64,000 bases of DNA from positions 1-64,000 of the forward strand of contig CAJURT010000010.1 of assembly GCA_910588875.1 (NCBI GenBank), in the 5' to 3' direction. Shown here in pieces: positions 8,633 through 16,913 of this stretch. The notes below the pieces were generated by a model. The model did not search any database and was not told the DNA's origin. It saw only the letters and a list, made by a program, of their open reading frames with translations. A program made the translations under genes and the position numbers. Origin of the DNA: an uncultured Lachnospiraceae bacterium (GTDB lineage: Bacteria > Bacillota > Clostridia > Lachnospirales > Lachnospiraceae). The first letter of the stretch is position 1. Every line of letters starts with the position of its first letter.

Positions 8633-9919
8633 ATGATAGTTTATTTGATCAGTTATGCAGGCAGTTTTTTTCTGGCTGGGAGGCAGCATTATTACCTGTC
8701 CGGGATCCTCCTGATGCTGGCAGCCCTGTGGCTGTACATCCGGGATTACCGCCATTCAAAGAACCTTATCCACCTAAGAGGGGTATTTTCCCTGTTCTGG
8801 GTGGGGGGACAGGGGTTAGCATGCCTGAAACTCAGCCACCTCCAGGGGGAATGGCAGCTGATGAGCTGGATCTGCATGGCGCTGGCTTTTATGGGCTTCT
8901 GGGTGGTGTTTGAACTGCTGAGCAGGACATACGGCACAGGATATGACAGCCACAGCAGATGGAGGAGTTTCAAGGGAGATCCCAAGCCCGTATATCATAT
9001 GGTATGTGGGGTGACGGTGGTTTCTCTGGCGGCTTTTTTGACAGAGGCTATCGTTTTGGGGTATGTGCCGCTGTTCTTGCGGGGGGTGCCCCATGCCTAT
9101 TCCGAGTTCCATCTGACGGGAATCCATTACATTACGGTATCCTGTGTCCTGGTGCCCTCCCTGGCAGTGCTGCATGCCCATATGGAGAGGGGGAGGGGCA
9201 GTGAGAAGAGGCTGTTCACATCCGCCATGATGACGGGGACAGCCCTGCTGATCCCGGTTTTTTGTGTCTCCCGGTTCCAGTTTGTATTTGCAGTGCTTCT
9301 GGCAGGTTTTACCTACATTTCCCTGCAAAAGCAGTTTAGCCCTGTTTACCTGCTGTCATTGGCGGCAGTGGTTCCGGTATACCTGATCCTTTCTGTGGCG
9401 AGAAGCCATGATGTGGAGTATTTGAACGGTATATTTGAGATGAAATATGCAGAAATGCCGATTTTTATCACCCAGCCCTATATGTACATTGCCAATAATT
9501 ATGACAATTTTGACTGTCTGATTAAGGTGCTTCCCAGGCATGCTTTTGGCATTAGGGGCTTGTTCCCTTTGTGGGCGCTGACGGGGCTGAAATTTGCTTT
9601 TCCGCAGCTGATTAATTATCCTATCTATGTAAATAAGAAGGAACTGACGACTCTCACCATGTTTTACGATGCCTATTATGATTTCGGATGCCTGGGAGTG
9701 CTGGCATTTTCCTGCATCCTGGGAGTGGCGGCATACCTGCTGACGATTAAGCTGCGTGAGATGCGCAACCCGGTGGGGTATCTTTTGTATGCCCAGCTGG
9801 GGGCATATTTGATGCTGTCCTTTTTTACCACTTGGTTCAGCAACACAACCACCTGGTTTTATCTGATTTTAACCGGGATGATGGCCGCCTATTACCACTG
9901 GAGGGAGCGGCGCATATAA
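8633..9919 (+). CDS. Wzy-like oligosaccharide repeat-unit polymerase (putative)
   Basis: A 428-residue protein with about ten or more hydrophobic segments and a larger loop in the second half (about residues 255-320, YLNGIFEMKYAEMPIFITQPYMYIANNYDNFD). That arrangement fits the O-antigen polymerase/oligosaccharide repeat-unit polymerase family, which joins glycan repeat units at the outer face of the membrane. Sequence identity in this family is always low, so the call rests on topology and a general resemblance. No glycosyltransferase genes lie nearby; it sits 16 bases before an aminotransferase and may share its transcript. It could be another polytopic membrane protein. Confidence 0.6.
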   Translation: MIVYLISYAGSFFLAGRQHYYLSGILLMLAALWLYIRDYRHSKNLIHLRGVFSLFWVGGQGLACLKLSHLQGEWQLMSWICMALAFMGFWVVFELLSRTYGTGYDSHSRWRSFKGDPKPVYHMVCGVTVVSLAAFLTEAIVLGYVPLFLRGVPHAYSEFHLTGIHYITVSCVLVPSLAVLHAHMERGRGSEKRLFTSAMMTGTALLIPVFCVSRFQFVFAVLLAGFTYISLQKQFSPVYLLSLAAVVPVYLILSVARSHDVEYLNGIFEMKYAEMPIFITQPYMYIANNYDNFDCLIKVLPRHAFGIRGLFPLWALTGLKFAFPQLINYPIYVNKKELTTLTMFYDAYYDFGCLGVLAFSCILGVAAYLLTIKLREMRNPVGYLLYAQLGAYLMLSFFTTWFSNTTTWFYLILTGMMAAYYHWRERRI

Positions 9920-9935
9920 AAGAGGAGGAATATTT

Positions 9936-11150
9936 ATGATTTCAAAAAAGATGAAGCCGCTGGTGGAAAACAACTCCGTGATCCGTGTGATGTTCGAGGA
10001 GGGAAAACGGCTGGCTGACATATATGGCGCCGAAAATGTATATGATTTCAGCCTGGGCAACCCGAATGTCCCGGCGCCCCCGGAAGTGGAGGAATCGATC
10101 CTGGAGATCCTCCGGGAGGAGGAGTCTGTCTTTGTCCATGGTTATATGAGCAATGCCGGTTATGAGGATGTGCGGGAAACGATTGCCCATTCGCTGAACA
10201 GACGCTTTGGCACGGCTTTTGGCGCAGGCAATATCCTGATGACCGTGGGGGCTGCCAGCGGGCTTAACGTGATTTTAAAAACGATTCTGGATCCGGGGGA
10301 GGAGGTAGCCGTATTTGCCCCCTATTTTGTGGAATATGGGAATTATGTGGGCAATTATGAGGGGAAACTGGTGGTGGTTCCGCCAAATACGGTTGATTTC
10401 CAGCCTGATCTGGAGGAGTTTGCCAGGAAGCTTACGCCCAGGACCAAGGCGGTGATTATCAATACCCCTAACAACCCAACCGGGGTGGTGTATTCGGACA
10501 AGACCTTGAAGAAGCTGGCAGAGATCCTGAAGGAGAAGGAGGAGGAGTATGGGAACGCCATAGTCCTGATCTCGGATGAGCCTTACCGGGAACTGGCCTA
10601 TGATGGGGTGGAGGTTCCTTATGTGACGAGGTATTACAGGGATACGGTGGTTTGCTATTCCTACAGCAAATCCTTATCCCTGCCGGGGGAGCGGATCGGA
10701 TATCTCGTGATACCGGATGAACTGCAGGACAGCAGGGATGTGTTTGCGGCGGCGGCCATTGCCAACCGGGTATTAGGGAGCGTCAATGCCCCATCGCTGA
10801 TGCAGAGGGTAATCAAGCGCTGTATTGAGAAGGGGGCGTCCGTGAATCTGGAGGTGTATTGCAGGAACAGGAACCGGCTATATGAGGGGCTGAAGGAGTG
10901 CGGCTTTTCCTGTATCCGGCCGGAGGGGGCTTTTTATCTCTTCGTCAAATCACCGGTTGAAGATGAGAAGGAATTCTGCAGCCGGGCGGCGGCGCACCAC
11001 CTTTTGCTGGTTCCGGGCAGTTCCTTTGCATGCCCCGGGTATGTGCGGATTGCTTACTGTGTATCCTATGGGCAAATTGAACGGGCCATGCCGGCATTCC
11101 GGGCATTGGCACAGGAATACGGATTGGGTATGGCGGAGGGAAAGGCATGA
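9936..11150 (+). CDS. PLP-dependent class I aminotransferase (aspartate-type)
   Basis: A 404-residue fold-type I aminotransferase. Visible motifs are the N-terminal FSLGNPNVPAPPEV, NTPNNPTGVVYS, SDEPYREL, and the PLP lysine Lys245 in SYSKSLSLPGERIGY. The ribosome site AGAGGAGG precedes the ATG. Four bases overlap with hisC, implying coupled translation. The substrate cannot be read from sequence; aspartate or another amino acid or oxo acid is plausible. Confidence 0.9.
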   Translation: MISKKMKPLVENNSVIRVMFEEGKRLADIYGAENVYDFSLGNPNVPAPPEVEESILEILREEESVFVHGYMSNAGYEDVRETIAHSLNRRFGTAFGAGNILMTVGAASGLNVILKTILDPGEEVAVFAPYFVEYGNYVGNYEGKLVVVPPNTVDFQPDLEEFARKLTPRTKAVIINTPNNPTGVVYSDKTLKKLAEILKEKEEEYGNAIVLISDEPYRELAYDGVEVPYVTRYYRDTVVCYSYSKSLSLPGERIGYLVIPDELQDSRDVFAAAAIANRVLGSVNAPSLMQRVIKRCIEKGASVNLEVYCRNRNRLYEGLKECGFSCIRPEGAFYLFVKSPVEDEKEFCSRAAAHHLLLVPGSSFACPGYVRIAYCVSYGQIERAMPAFRALAQEYGLGMAEGKA

Positions 11151-12205
11151 GGGCGTGGGAAAAAAATATCAGGAGGGTGGATCCCTATGTGCCGGGGGAG
11201 CAGCCCTCAGGGGAAAAGCTGATTAAACTCAATACGAACGAGAATCCCTATCCCCCGGCGCCGGGGGTAGAGAGGGCGCTGCGGGAGATGGATTATGGAC
11301 GTCTGCGCAAATACCCGGATCCGGCGGCCTCGGTGCTGACAGGGTGCCTGGCCGGATATTATGGGGTAGGGGAGGATCAGGTATTTGTAGGAGTGGGGTC
11401 GGATGATGTGCTTGCGATGGCATTTCTGGCATTTTTCAATTCACCAAAGCCGATCCTGTTCCCGGACGTGAGTTACTCTTTTTATAAAGTATGGGCAAAC
11501 CTGTTTGGGATACCCTATGAGATGCCTGCCCTGGATCAGGAATTTAGGATCTGCCCGCCGGATTATTATAAAGAAAACGGCGGGGTGGTTTTCCCCAACC
11601 CCAATGCACCTACCGGGCTGCTTCTTGGCTTGGGGGAAGTCGAGGATATCATACGCCACAACCAGGATGTGGTGGTGGTGGTGGATGAGGCATATATTGA
11701 TTTTGGGGGCAGGTCAGCGTTGGCGCTGCTAAACCGGTATGAGAATTTACTGGTGGTACAGACTTTCAGCAAGGCGCGTTCCATGGCAGGGCTGCGGATT
11801 GGCTTTGCCATCGGGAACCCACGCCTGATCCGGGCCTTGAACGACGTGAAATATTCATACAATTCCTACACGATGAATATGCCGTCCCTGGTGCTGGGGG
11901 TGGAGTCGGTGAAAGAGGAAAGGTACTTCCGGGACACGGTTGCGAAGATTGTAAAGACCAGGGAGCAGGCGAAAAAAAGGCTTTGCGCATTGGGATTTAC
12001 TTTCCCGGACTCTATGTCTAACTTCATTTTTGCCAGGCATGAAAAGGCGGCGGCGCCCAAATTGTTTGAGGCGTTGAAAAGCAGGCAGATTTATGTAAGG
12101 TATTTTGCGCAGCCCCGGCTGGAGAATTACCTGCGGATCACGGTTGGCACGGATGAGGAGATGGAGGAACTGTACCATTTCCTGGAGGGTTACCTGGCGT
12201 ACTGA
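11147..12205 (+). CDS. hisC: Histidinol-phosphate aminotransferase-like protein
   Basis: A 352-residue PLP enzyme with HisC hallmarks: IKLNTNENPYPPAP near the N-terminus, PNPNAPTG, VVDEAYIDFGG, and the PLP lysine Lys209 in TFSKARSMAGLRIGF. It would transaminate imidazole-acetol phosphate in histidine synthesis. No other his gene is in the window, so a role with a different substrate, for example an aromatic oxo acid, cannot be excluded. The start codon overlaps the upstream aminotransferase by four bases. Confidence 0.88.
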   Translation: MRAWEKNIRRVDPYVPGEQPSGEKLIKLNTNENPYPPAPGVERALREMDYGRLRKYPDPAASVLTGCLAGYYGVGEDQVFVGVGSDDVLAMAFLAFFNSPKPILFPDVSYSFYKVWANLFGIPYEMPALDQEFRICPPDYYKENGGVVFPNPNAPTGLLLGLGEVEDIIRHNQDVVVVVDEAYIDFGGRSALALLNRYENLLVVQTFSKARSMAGLRIGFAIGNPRLIRALNDVKYSYNSYTMNMPSLVLGVESVKEERYFRDTVAKIVKTREQAKKRLCALGFTFPDSMSNFIFARHEKAAAPKLFEALKSRQIYVRYFAQPRLENYLRITVGTDEEMEELYHFLEGYLAY

Positions 12206-12235
12206 GAAAATGTAAAATGGCAGGCAGGTGAGCAG

Positions 12236-13360
12236 ATGGAAACTATAAAAAAATATTTGAGGATCTGTTTGAATATCTTGGTTCCGTTGGCGGGGATTGT
12301 GCTGTCGTGCACGGTGGTTCCAAAGCTTTTGGGATATTTTATGCCTTTTGTGATCGGCTGGCTGATAGCGATGGTGGCCAATCCCCTGGTCCGTTTCCTG
12401 GAAAGCCGGATGAAATTGGTGCGCAAGCACAGTTCGGTGCTGATCGTGGTGCTGGCGCTGGCGCTGGTAATCGGGCTGGGGTATTTTTTGGTGTCCCGGC
12501 TTTTGATGCAGGCATTCAGCCTGGCCCGTGACCTGCCGGAGATGTATGCGGCGGCCTCTGCAGGCCTGGAGGGCTTTTTCGGGCGGTTTGACGAGCTGAT
12601 CCGTTTCCTGCCGGAGAATGTAAAACAGGTCTGGTATGAGTTTACCGGCAATGTGGGCCATACCATCGGGGTGCTGGTACAAAAGGTTGCCTCTCCCACG
12701 GTGGAGGCCGCAGGGAATGTGGCGATGCGGATCCCCAATGCCATGGTCAATGTGATCGTGACGATTCTTTCGGCCTATTTTTTCCTGGCGGAGCGGGAGC
12801 GGATCCTGGAATTTTGGAGGAAATACCTGCCAAAGGAAGGAGGCCGGTATTTCCGGAACCTAAAGGGGGATATCAAGCGCCTTTTGGGAGGATATTTCCT
12901 GGCACAGTTTAAGATTATGTTTATGGTGGCCTTGATTCTGTTTGCAGGTTTTGTGGTTTTGGGGATCCGGTACGCCTTCCTTTTGGGGATATTGATTGCC
13001 GTCCTGGATTTTTTGCCTCTTTTCGGCACGGGCACGGTGCTGCTGCCCTGGGCGTTAGTGAAGCTGCTTTCCGGGGAGTATATGCTGGCGGCGGGCCTGG
13101 CGCTCCTCTATGTGGTCAGCCAGGTGTCCAGGCAGATGATCCAGCCCAAGATCGTGGGGGATTCCATGGGGCTTCCGCCGCTCATGACGCTGATTTTTCT
13201 CTATATCGGCTTTAAGGTGCGGGGGATTTCCGGAATGATCTTAGCGGTGCCGCTGGGGCTTCTGGCGATCAAGCTATATGAGTATGGGATGTTCGATTCC
13301 CTGATTGCGAACGTGAAGCTGCTGGTGCAGGAGGTTGAGAGGTTCCGCAGGGGAGAATAA
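12236..13360 (+). CDS. AI-2E family transporter (YtvI-like)
   Basis: A 374-residue membrane protein with about eight transmembrane segments: two N-terminal pairs, a soluble linker (about residues 100-165), then a C-terminal bundle with FLPLFGTGTVLLPWA and the conserved QPKIVGDSMGLPPL motif of the AI-2E/PerM family. The closest named relative is the sporulation protein YtvI, but the substrate is unknown. It is preceded by GGCAGGTGAGCAG and lies 30 bases after hisC. Confidence 0.85.
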   Translation: METIKKYLRICLNILVPLAGIVLSCTVVPKLLGYFMPFVIGWLIAMVANPLVRFLESRMKLVRKHSSVLIVVLALALVIGLGYFLVSRLLMQAFSLARDLPEMYAAASAGLEGFFGRFDELIRFLPENVKQVWYEFTGNVGHTIGVLVQKVASPTVEAAGNVAMRIPNAMVNVIVTILSAYFFLAERERILEFWRKYLPKEGGRYFRNLKGDIKRLLGGYFLAQFKIMFMVALILFAGFVVLGIRYAFLLGILIAVLDFLPLFGTGTVLLPWALVKLLSGEYMLAAGLALLYVVSQVSRQMIQPKIVGDSMGLPPLMTLIFLYIGFKVRGISGMILAVPLGLLAIKLYEYGMFDSLIANVKLLVQEVERFRRGE

Positions 13361-13407
13361 GGGTGCTTTGGGGCATCCGGTACGAAAGAAGAGGAGAGTT
13401 GCGGCAG

Positions 13408-14043
13408 ATGACGAAAAAGAAGCTTGCTTTGGAAATTATCGAAAGGCTGAAAAAGGAGTATCCGGATGCCGGGTGCACCCTGGACTATGACCAGGCGTGG
13501 AAGCTTTTGGTCAGCGTGCGCTTGGCGGCGCAATGTACGGACGCCAGGGTCAATGTGGTGGTTGAGGGATTGTATAAGAAGTATCCGGATATAAACGCCT
13601 TGGCGGAGGCACCGGTGGAGGATATCGAGGAGATCGTCCGTTCGTGTGGGCTGGGGCATAGCAAAGCGCGTGATATCAGCGCCTGCATGCGGATGCTGCG
13701 GGACGAGTATGGAGGAAAAATCCCGGAGGATTTCGATGCGATCCTAAAGCTGCCGGGGGTGGGCAGGAAAAGCGCCAACCTGATTATGGGGGATGTGTTC
13801 CAAAAGCCGGCAATCGTGACGGATACGCACTGCATCCGCCTGGTGAACCGTATGGGGCTGGTAGACAAAATAAAAGATCCCAAAAAGGTGGAGATGGCTC
13901 TTTGGAAGCTGATCCCGCCGGAAGAGGGCAGTGATTTTTGCCACCGGCTGGTGTACCATGGGCGTGAGGTCTGCACGGCCAGGACAAAGCCGTATTGTGA
14001 AAGATGCTGCCTGGCAGATATCTGTAAAAAGGCAGGGGTGTAA
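13408..14043 (+). CDS. nth: Endonuclease III
   Basis: A base-excision repair DNA glycosylase/AP lyase that removes oxidised pyrimidines. It has 211 residues from the ATG at 13408, which has GAGGAGAG upstream; an in-frame GTG 45 bases earlier does not. The helix-hairpin-helix LPGVGRKSANL carries the catalytic Lys and TDTHCIRLVNR the catalytic Asp. The C-terminal 4Fe-4S loop is C-X7-C-X2-C-X5-C, one residue longer in the first gap than the C-X6 of E. coli Nth. Confidence 0.95.
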   Translation: MTKKKLALEIIERLKKEYPDAGCTLDYDQAWKLLVSVRLAAQCTDARVNVVVEGLYKKYPDINALAEAPVEDIEEIVRSCGLGHSKARDISACMRMLRDEYGGKIPEDFDAILKLPGVGRKSANLIMGDVFQKPAIVTDTHCIRLVNRMGLVDKIKDPKKVEMALWKLIPPEEGSDFCHRLVYHGREVCTARTKPYCERCCLADICKKAGV

Positions 14044-14047
14044 TCGG

Positions 14048-15277
14048 ATGAAATACCGGGTACAAAAAAGCATTAAGGAATTTGTCTGCCTGGGGGCGGA
14101 GTGCAGGGATACCTGCTGCAAGGGCTGGCAGATTGGGATTGACAGGGAGAGTTACCTCCTTTACAGAGGGGTGAAGGGTGCGTTCGGGCGCAGGCTGTTC
14201 TTGGGCATTGACCACAAAAGGCGGTGTTTCCGGCTGAACGGACAAGCATGTGCCTTCCTGAACCAGGAAGGGCTCTGCGATATCTATAAGGAACTGGGAA
14301 GAGCCGGGATGTGCAAGGAATGCAAGGGATATCCCAGGCACCGGGAGGATTACGGGGATCTTTGGGAGTGGACCTTGTCGCTGTCCTGCCCGGAGGCTGC
14401 GAGGATAATCCTCCAGGATGCAGGGCAGGGGACATGGCAGGAGGGTACCCTCAGCGGGCAGAGAAGCCAAAGGGCATCCCTGCCTGCCGGGAATGTGCCA
14501 AATAGAGCAGGGCAGGGGGAGCCTCCGGTTGATGAAAGGGTGTTGGCTGACCTGGAAAAACTGCGGGGGACGATGGCCTGCCTTATCAGGGAACGCTCGG
14601 CAAGCTGGGGGCAGCGGCTGGCACAAATGTTAGTTCTGGCGCATGATTTCCAGCGGCACTGGGATGAGGCCAGAAAGAAAGGGGCGTGCGGCACAGGAAC
14701 AGAGCGGAGCCAGTGGGCGGAGAAGCTTTCCCAAAGGTACTTGGCAAGGGACAATGCAGAACGCTTTCGGCAGAGAATGGAGGGTTTTGGCGGGCAGGAA
14801 AGGGAAAAGGCGCTCCGTATGGCCGCCTGGATGCGCCTGACGGGCCGCCTGGAGCCGGTATTGCCGGGATGGGGAAAAAAGCTGGAACGGATGTGCCGTC
14901 GGCTTTACCATACACAGGACATGGACGGGCAGCAAAGAATCCGCCGGGAATTTCAGGCGAAGGCGGCCGGCCTGGGACAGGCCTGGGAGAACCTGGCGTT
15001 ATATTTTATCAATACCTATGTGCTGGGGGCGGCCTACGACGGGGATGTTTATGGGAAAGCGAAGTTCGTTGCCTTTAGTGTAATGATGATCCGGGAGTGG
15101 TGCCTGTTCCGTTATTGCCTCACGGGAGAGGTTACCATGCAGACCATTACAGAGGCGGCTTACCGCTATTCCAGGGAAGTGGAGAACTCGGACAGGAACC
15201 TGGAAATGCTGGAGAGGGAATTTCGGACGAACCCCCTGTTTTGCCTGAACGGGATGCTGCGGGTGGCGGCAGGATGA
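14048..15277 (+). CDS. fliB: Flagellin lysine-N-methylase
   Basis: A 409-residue protein that begins MKYRVQKSIKEFVCLGAECR. N-terminal cysteines Cys14, Cys19, Cys23 and Cys24 (CRDTCCKGW) and further cysteines (ACAFLNQEGLC, GMCKECKGYPRH) give the pattern of FliB proteins, which methylate lysines on flagellin and probably bind a metal or Fe-S centre. The neighbourhood supports the call: two flagellin genes follow directly. It begins four bases after nth stops and is probably co-transcribed with the preceding genes. The frame is open further upstream inside nth, but the ATG at 14048 gives the family N-terminus. Confidence 0.88.
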   Translation: MKYRVQKSIKEFVCLGAECRDTCCKGWQIGIDRESYLLYRGVKGAFGRRLFLGIDHKRRCFRLNGQACAFLNQEGLCDIYKELGRAGMCKECKGYPRHREDYGDLWEWTLSLSCPEAARIILQDAGQGTWQEGTLSGQRSQRASLPAGNVPNRAGQGEPPVDERVLADLEKLRGTMACLIRERSASWGQRLAQMLVLAHDFQRHWDEARKKGACGTGTERSQWAEKLSQRYLARDNAERFRQRMEGFGGQEREKALRMAAWMRLTGRLEPVLPGWGKKLERMCRRLYHTQDMDGQQRIRREFQAKAAGLGQAWENLALYFINTYVLGAAYDGDVYGKAKFVAFSVMMIREWCLFRYCLTGEVTMQTITEAAYRYSREVENSDRNLEMLEREFRTNPLFCLNGMLRVAAG

Positions 15278-15335
15278 GGGGGAAGGAAAAGCCTGGGAAA
15301 TATGACAAAAAGAGAGGAAAAAGATGAAAAACAGT

Positions 15336-15361
15336 TAACATTTTTCTTAAGCTGCCGATAT
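15336..15361 (+). promoter_or_regulatory. Sigma-D (sigma-28) promoter of the first flagellin gene
   Basis: TAAC (15336-15339), a 14-bp spacer, then GCCGATAT (15354-15361). The -10 is a perfect match to the B. subtilis SigD consensus. The same arrangement precedes the second flagellin at 16735-16760. Confidence 0.85.
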
Positions 15362-15447
15362 AAGAAATGTAGAGCAATGTGAATATATCGATTGAGATGA
15401 AGCTTCATAAAAGCTTTACGCAATCCTCCGATGCATGGATCCGGACC

Positions 15448-15510
15448 GGGGGGGGGGTAGAACAAGGATGTCCTGCCCCGAAAAGTATCGAAAAACAACA
15501 AGGAAGGAAC
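15448..15510 (+). promoter_or_regulatory. Flagellin leader: G10 tract, hairpin and two CsrA-like sites
   Basis: Ten G (15448-15457) run into a hairpin (15454-15464 with 15469-15479, one mismatch) whose four-base loop is AGGA. The twelve bases 15460-15471, GAACAAGGATGT, match the CsrA consensus RUACARGGAUGU at 11 positions. A second ACAAGGA (15498-15504) overlaps the Shine-Dalgarno sequence. Two sites, one in a hairpin loop and one over the ribosome site, is the arrangement known for CsrA control of hag in B. subtilis. Confidence 0.7.
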
Positions 15511-15514
15511 ATTT

Positions 15515-16576
15515 ATGATTATTCAACACAACATAGCGGCGATCAACTCCTACAGAAACTTAGGCGTGAACCAGAGCGGCCTGAACAAGAACTTGGAGAA
15601 GCTGTCATCCGGTTACAAGATCAACCGTGCCGGTGACGACGCGGCAGGCCTGGCGATTTCCGAGAGCATGAGATCGCAGATCAACGGCCTGAACTAGGCA
15701 GCAAAGAACGCACAGGATGCCATCGGTCTGATCCAGACGGCAGAAGGTGCCCTGACCGAGGTTCACTCCATGCTGCAGCGTCTTACCACCCTGGCTTCCC
15801 AGTCTGCAAACGGTACCTACAATACCGTGGCAAGGGGCAACCTGCAGAGCGAGGTTGAGGAACTGTTAAAGGAAATCGACCGTATCGCGAACAACACCGA
15901 CTTCAACGGCATTAAGCCCCTGGCAGCTACCGGCGGGGCAGGCAAGATGACCTTCCAGATCGGCCCGAGTGCAGCCGAGACGATCACCGTGAACAGCCAG
16001 GCGATGACAGCCAGCGGTATCCAGGCTGCTATTTTCCAGGATGCTGTTGACAGAGGTGTTCAGACTTATAAAGTAGGCAGTAAGAATACGATTGATATAT
16101 CTTCTTACGGCGAGAATGACTTTATTGATGAAAAGGGCGGAATTGGTGAAAAATTTGAAGAGATTCTGAAGGTTGGGGATAACACCGGTACAAAGTCAGA
16201 TGTAGCATTACAGACACCGGCAGGCAAAGCGCTGAGCAAAGCGAAAGCAGCGTCTGCCATGCTGCCGAGCATGAACATCTCCGGCACCAGCACCGTTGTG
16301 GCTAATGCGGCTATCGACACGATCAACGCTGCAATCAATGCGGTATCCAGCTACCGTGCAAAACTTGGTGCAGCCCAGAACAGGCTTGAGCACACCGTGA
16401 ACAACCTGAAGGTTACTTCCGAGAACATCACCTCTGCAGAGAGCCGTATCCGTGACACGGACATGGCAGATGAGATTACTGCATTCACGAAGAACAACAT
16501 TCTTCTGCAGGCATCCCAGTCCATGCTGGCACAGTCCAACTCCGTGCCGCAGAGCATCTTGAGCCTGCTGCAGTAA
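15515..16576 (+). pseudogene. Flagellin gene interrupted by an amber codon
   Basis: The reading frame encodes a 353-codon flagellin nearly identical to the intact copy at 16914-17966 in both conserved ends (MIIQHNIAAINSYRNLG at the start, SVPQSILSLLQ at the end). Codon 61 is TAG (15695-15697), where the intact copy has CAG (Gln), a single C-to-T change. The rest of the frame is undamaged, and the promoter, leader and terminator are all kept. Translation should therefore stop after 60 residues, giving no filament subunit unless the stop is suppressed or is a sequencing error. The central variable part (about 16030-16255) differs from copy 2. An internal ATG at 15770 is not a plausible start because the D0/D1 N-terminus would be lost. 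Confidence 0.85.
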
Positions 16577-16635
16577 TCGGATTTTAGATCTTATCTGGGT
16601 TTAAAAGCGTATTAAAATGAAAAGATAGAACCGGG

Positions 16636-16682
16636 ACACCCCGGCAGGAGGCGCTATGGGCGTTTCCTGCCGGGGTGTTTGG
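16636..16682 (+). terminator. Terminator of the first flagellin gene
   Basis: A perfect 14-bp stem (16636-16649 with 16665-16678), a loop that can extend the stem with GCGC, and a short T tail. The second flagellin has an identical hairpin. Confidence 0.8.
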
Positions 16683-16734
16683 CAGTCAGGGTCAGCAGCA
16701 TTTTTATGACCTGCTAAAAAATAAAATATATTGT

Positions 16735-16760
16735 TAACTTTTTCCCTAGTCTGCCGATAT
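16735..16760 (+). promoter_or_regulatory. Sigma-D promoter of the second flagellin gene
   Basis: TAAC (16735-16738), 14-bp spacer, GCCGATAT (16753-16760). The geometry is identical to the first copy although the surrounding bases differ. Confidence 0.85.
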
Positions 16761-16846
16761 AGGAAATGTAAGGCAAAGTGAATATATCAATAGAGATGAA
16801 GCTTCATAAAAGCTTTACGCAACCCTCCAGTACATGGATCCGGACC

Positions 16847-16906
16847 GGGGGGGGGGTAGAACAAGGAAGTCCTGCCCCGAAAGGTTTCAGAAAACAACAA
16901 GGAGGG
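16847..16906 (+). promoter_or_regulatory. Second flagellin leader: G10 tract, hairpin and CsrA-like sites
   Basis: G10 at 16847-16856, then a hairpin (about 16853-16862 with 16869-16878) exposing GGA. ACAAGGAAGT (16862 region) and a second ACAAGGAGGG (16897-16906) over the Shine-Dalgarno repeat the layout of copy 1. Here the first site has one more mismatch to the CsrA consensus. Confidence 0.65.
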
Positions 16907-16913
16907 AATATTT

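Noticed and set aside
11855..12682. A 275-codon minus-strand frame across hisC and the YtvI-like gene
   Set aside because: Spans two unrelated conserved + strand genes; shadow.
15448..15463. A promoter in the flagellin leader using the G10 tract as a spacer, as at 57797
   Set aside because: TAGAAC follows the tract but no -35-like box lies at 15-18 bases; the sigma-D promoter upstream explains transcription.
15770..16576. An independent gene from the ATG after the amber codon
   Set aside because: It would lack the D0/D1 N-terminus needed for export and assembly, and no ribosome site precedes it.
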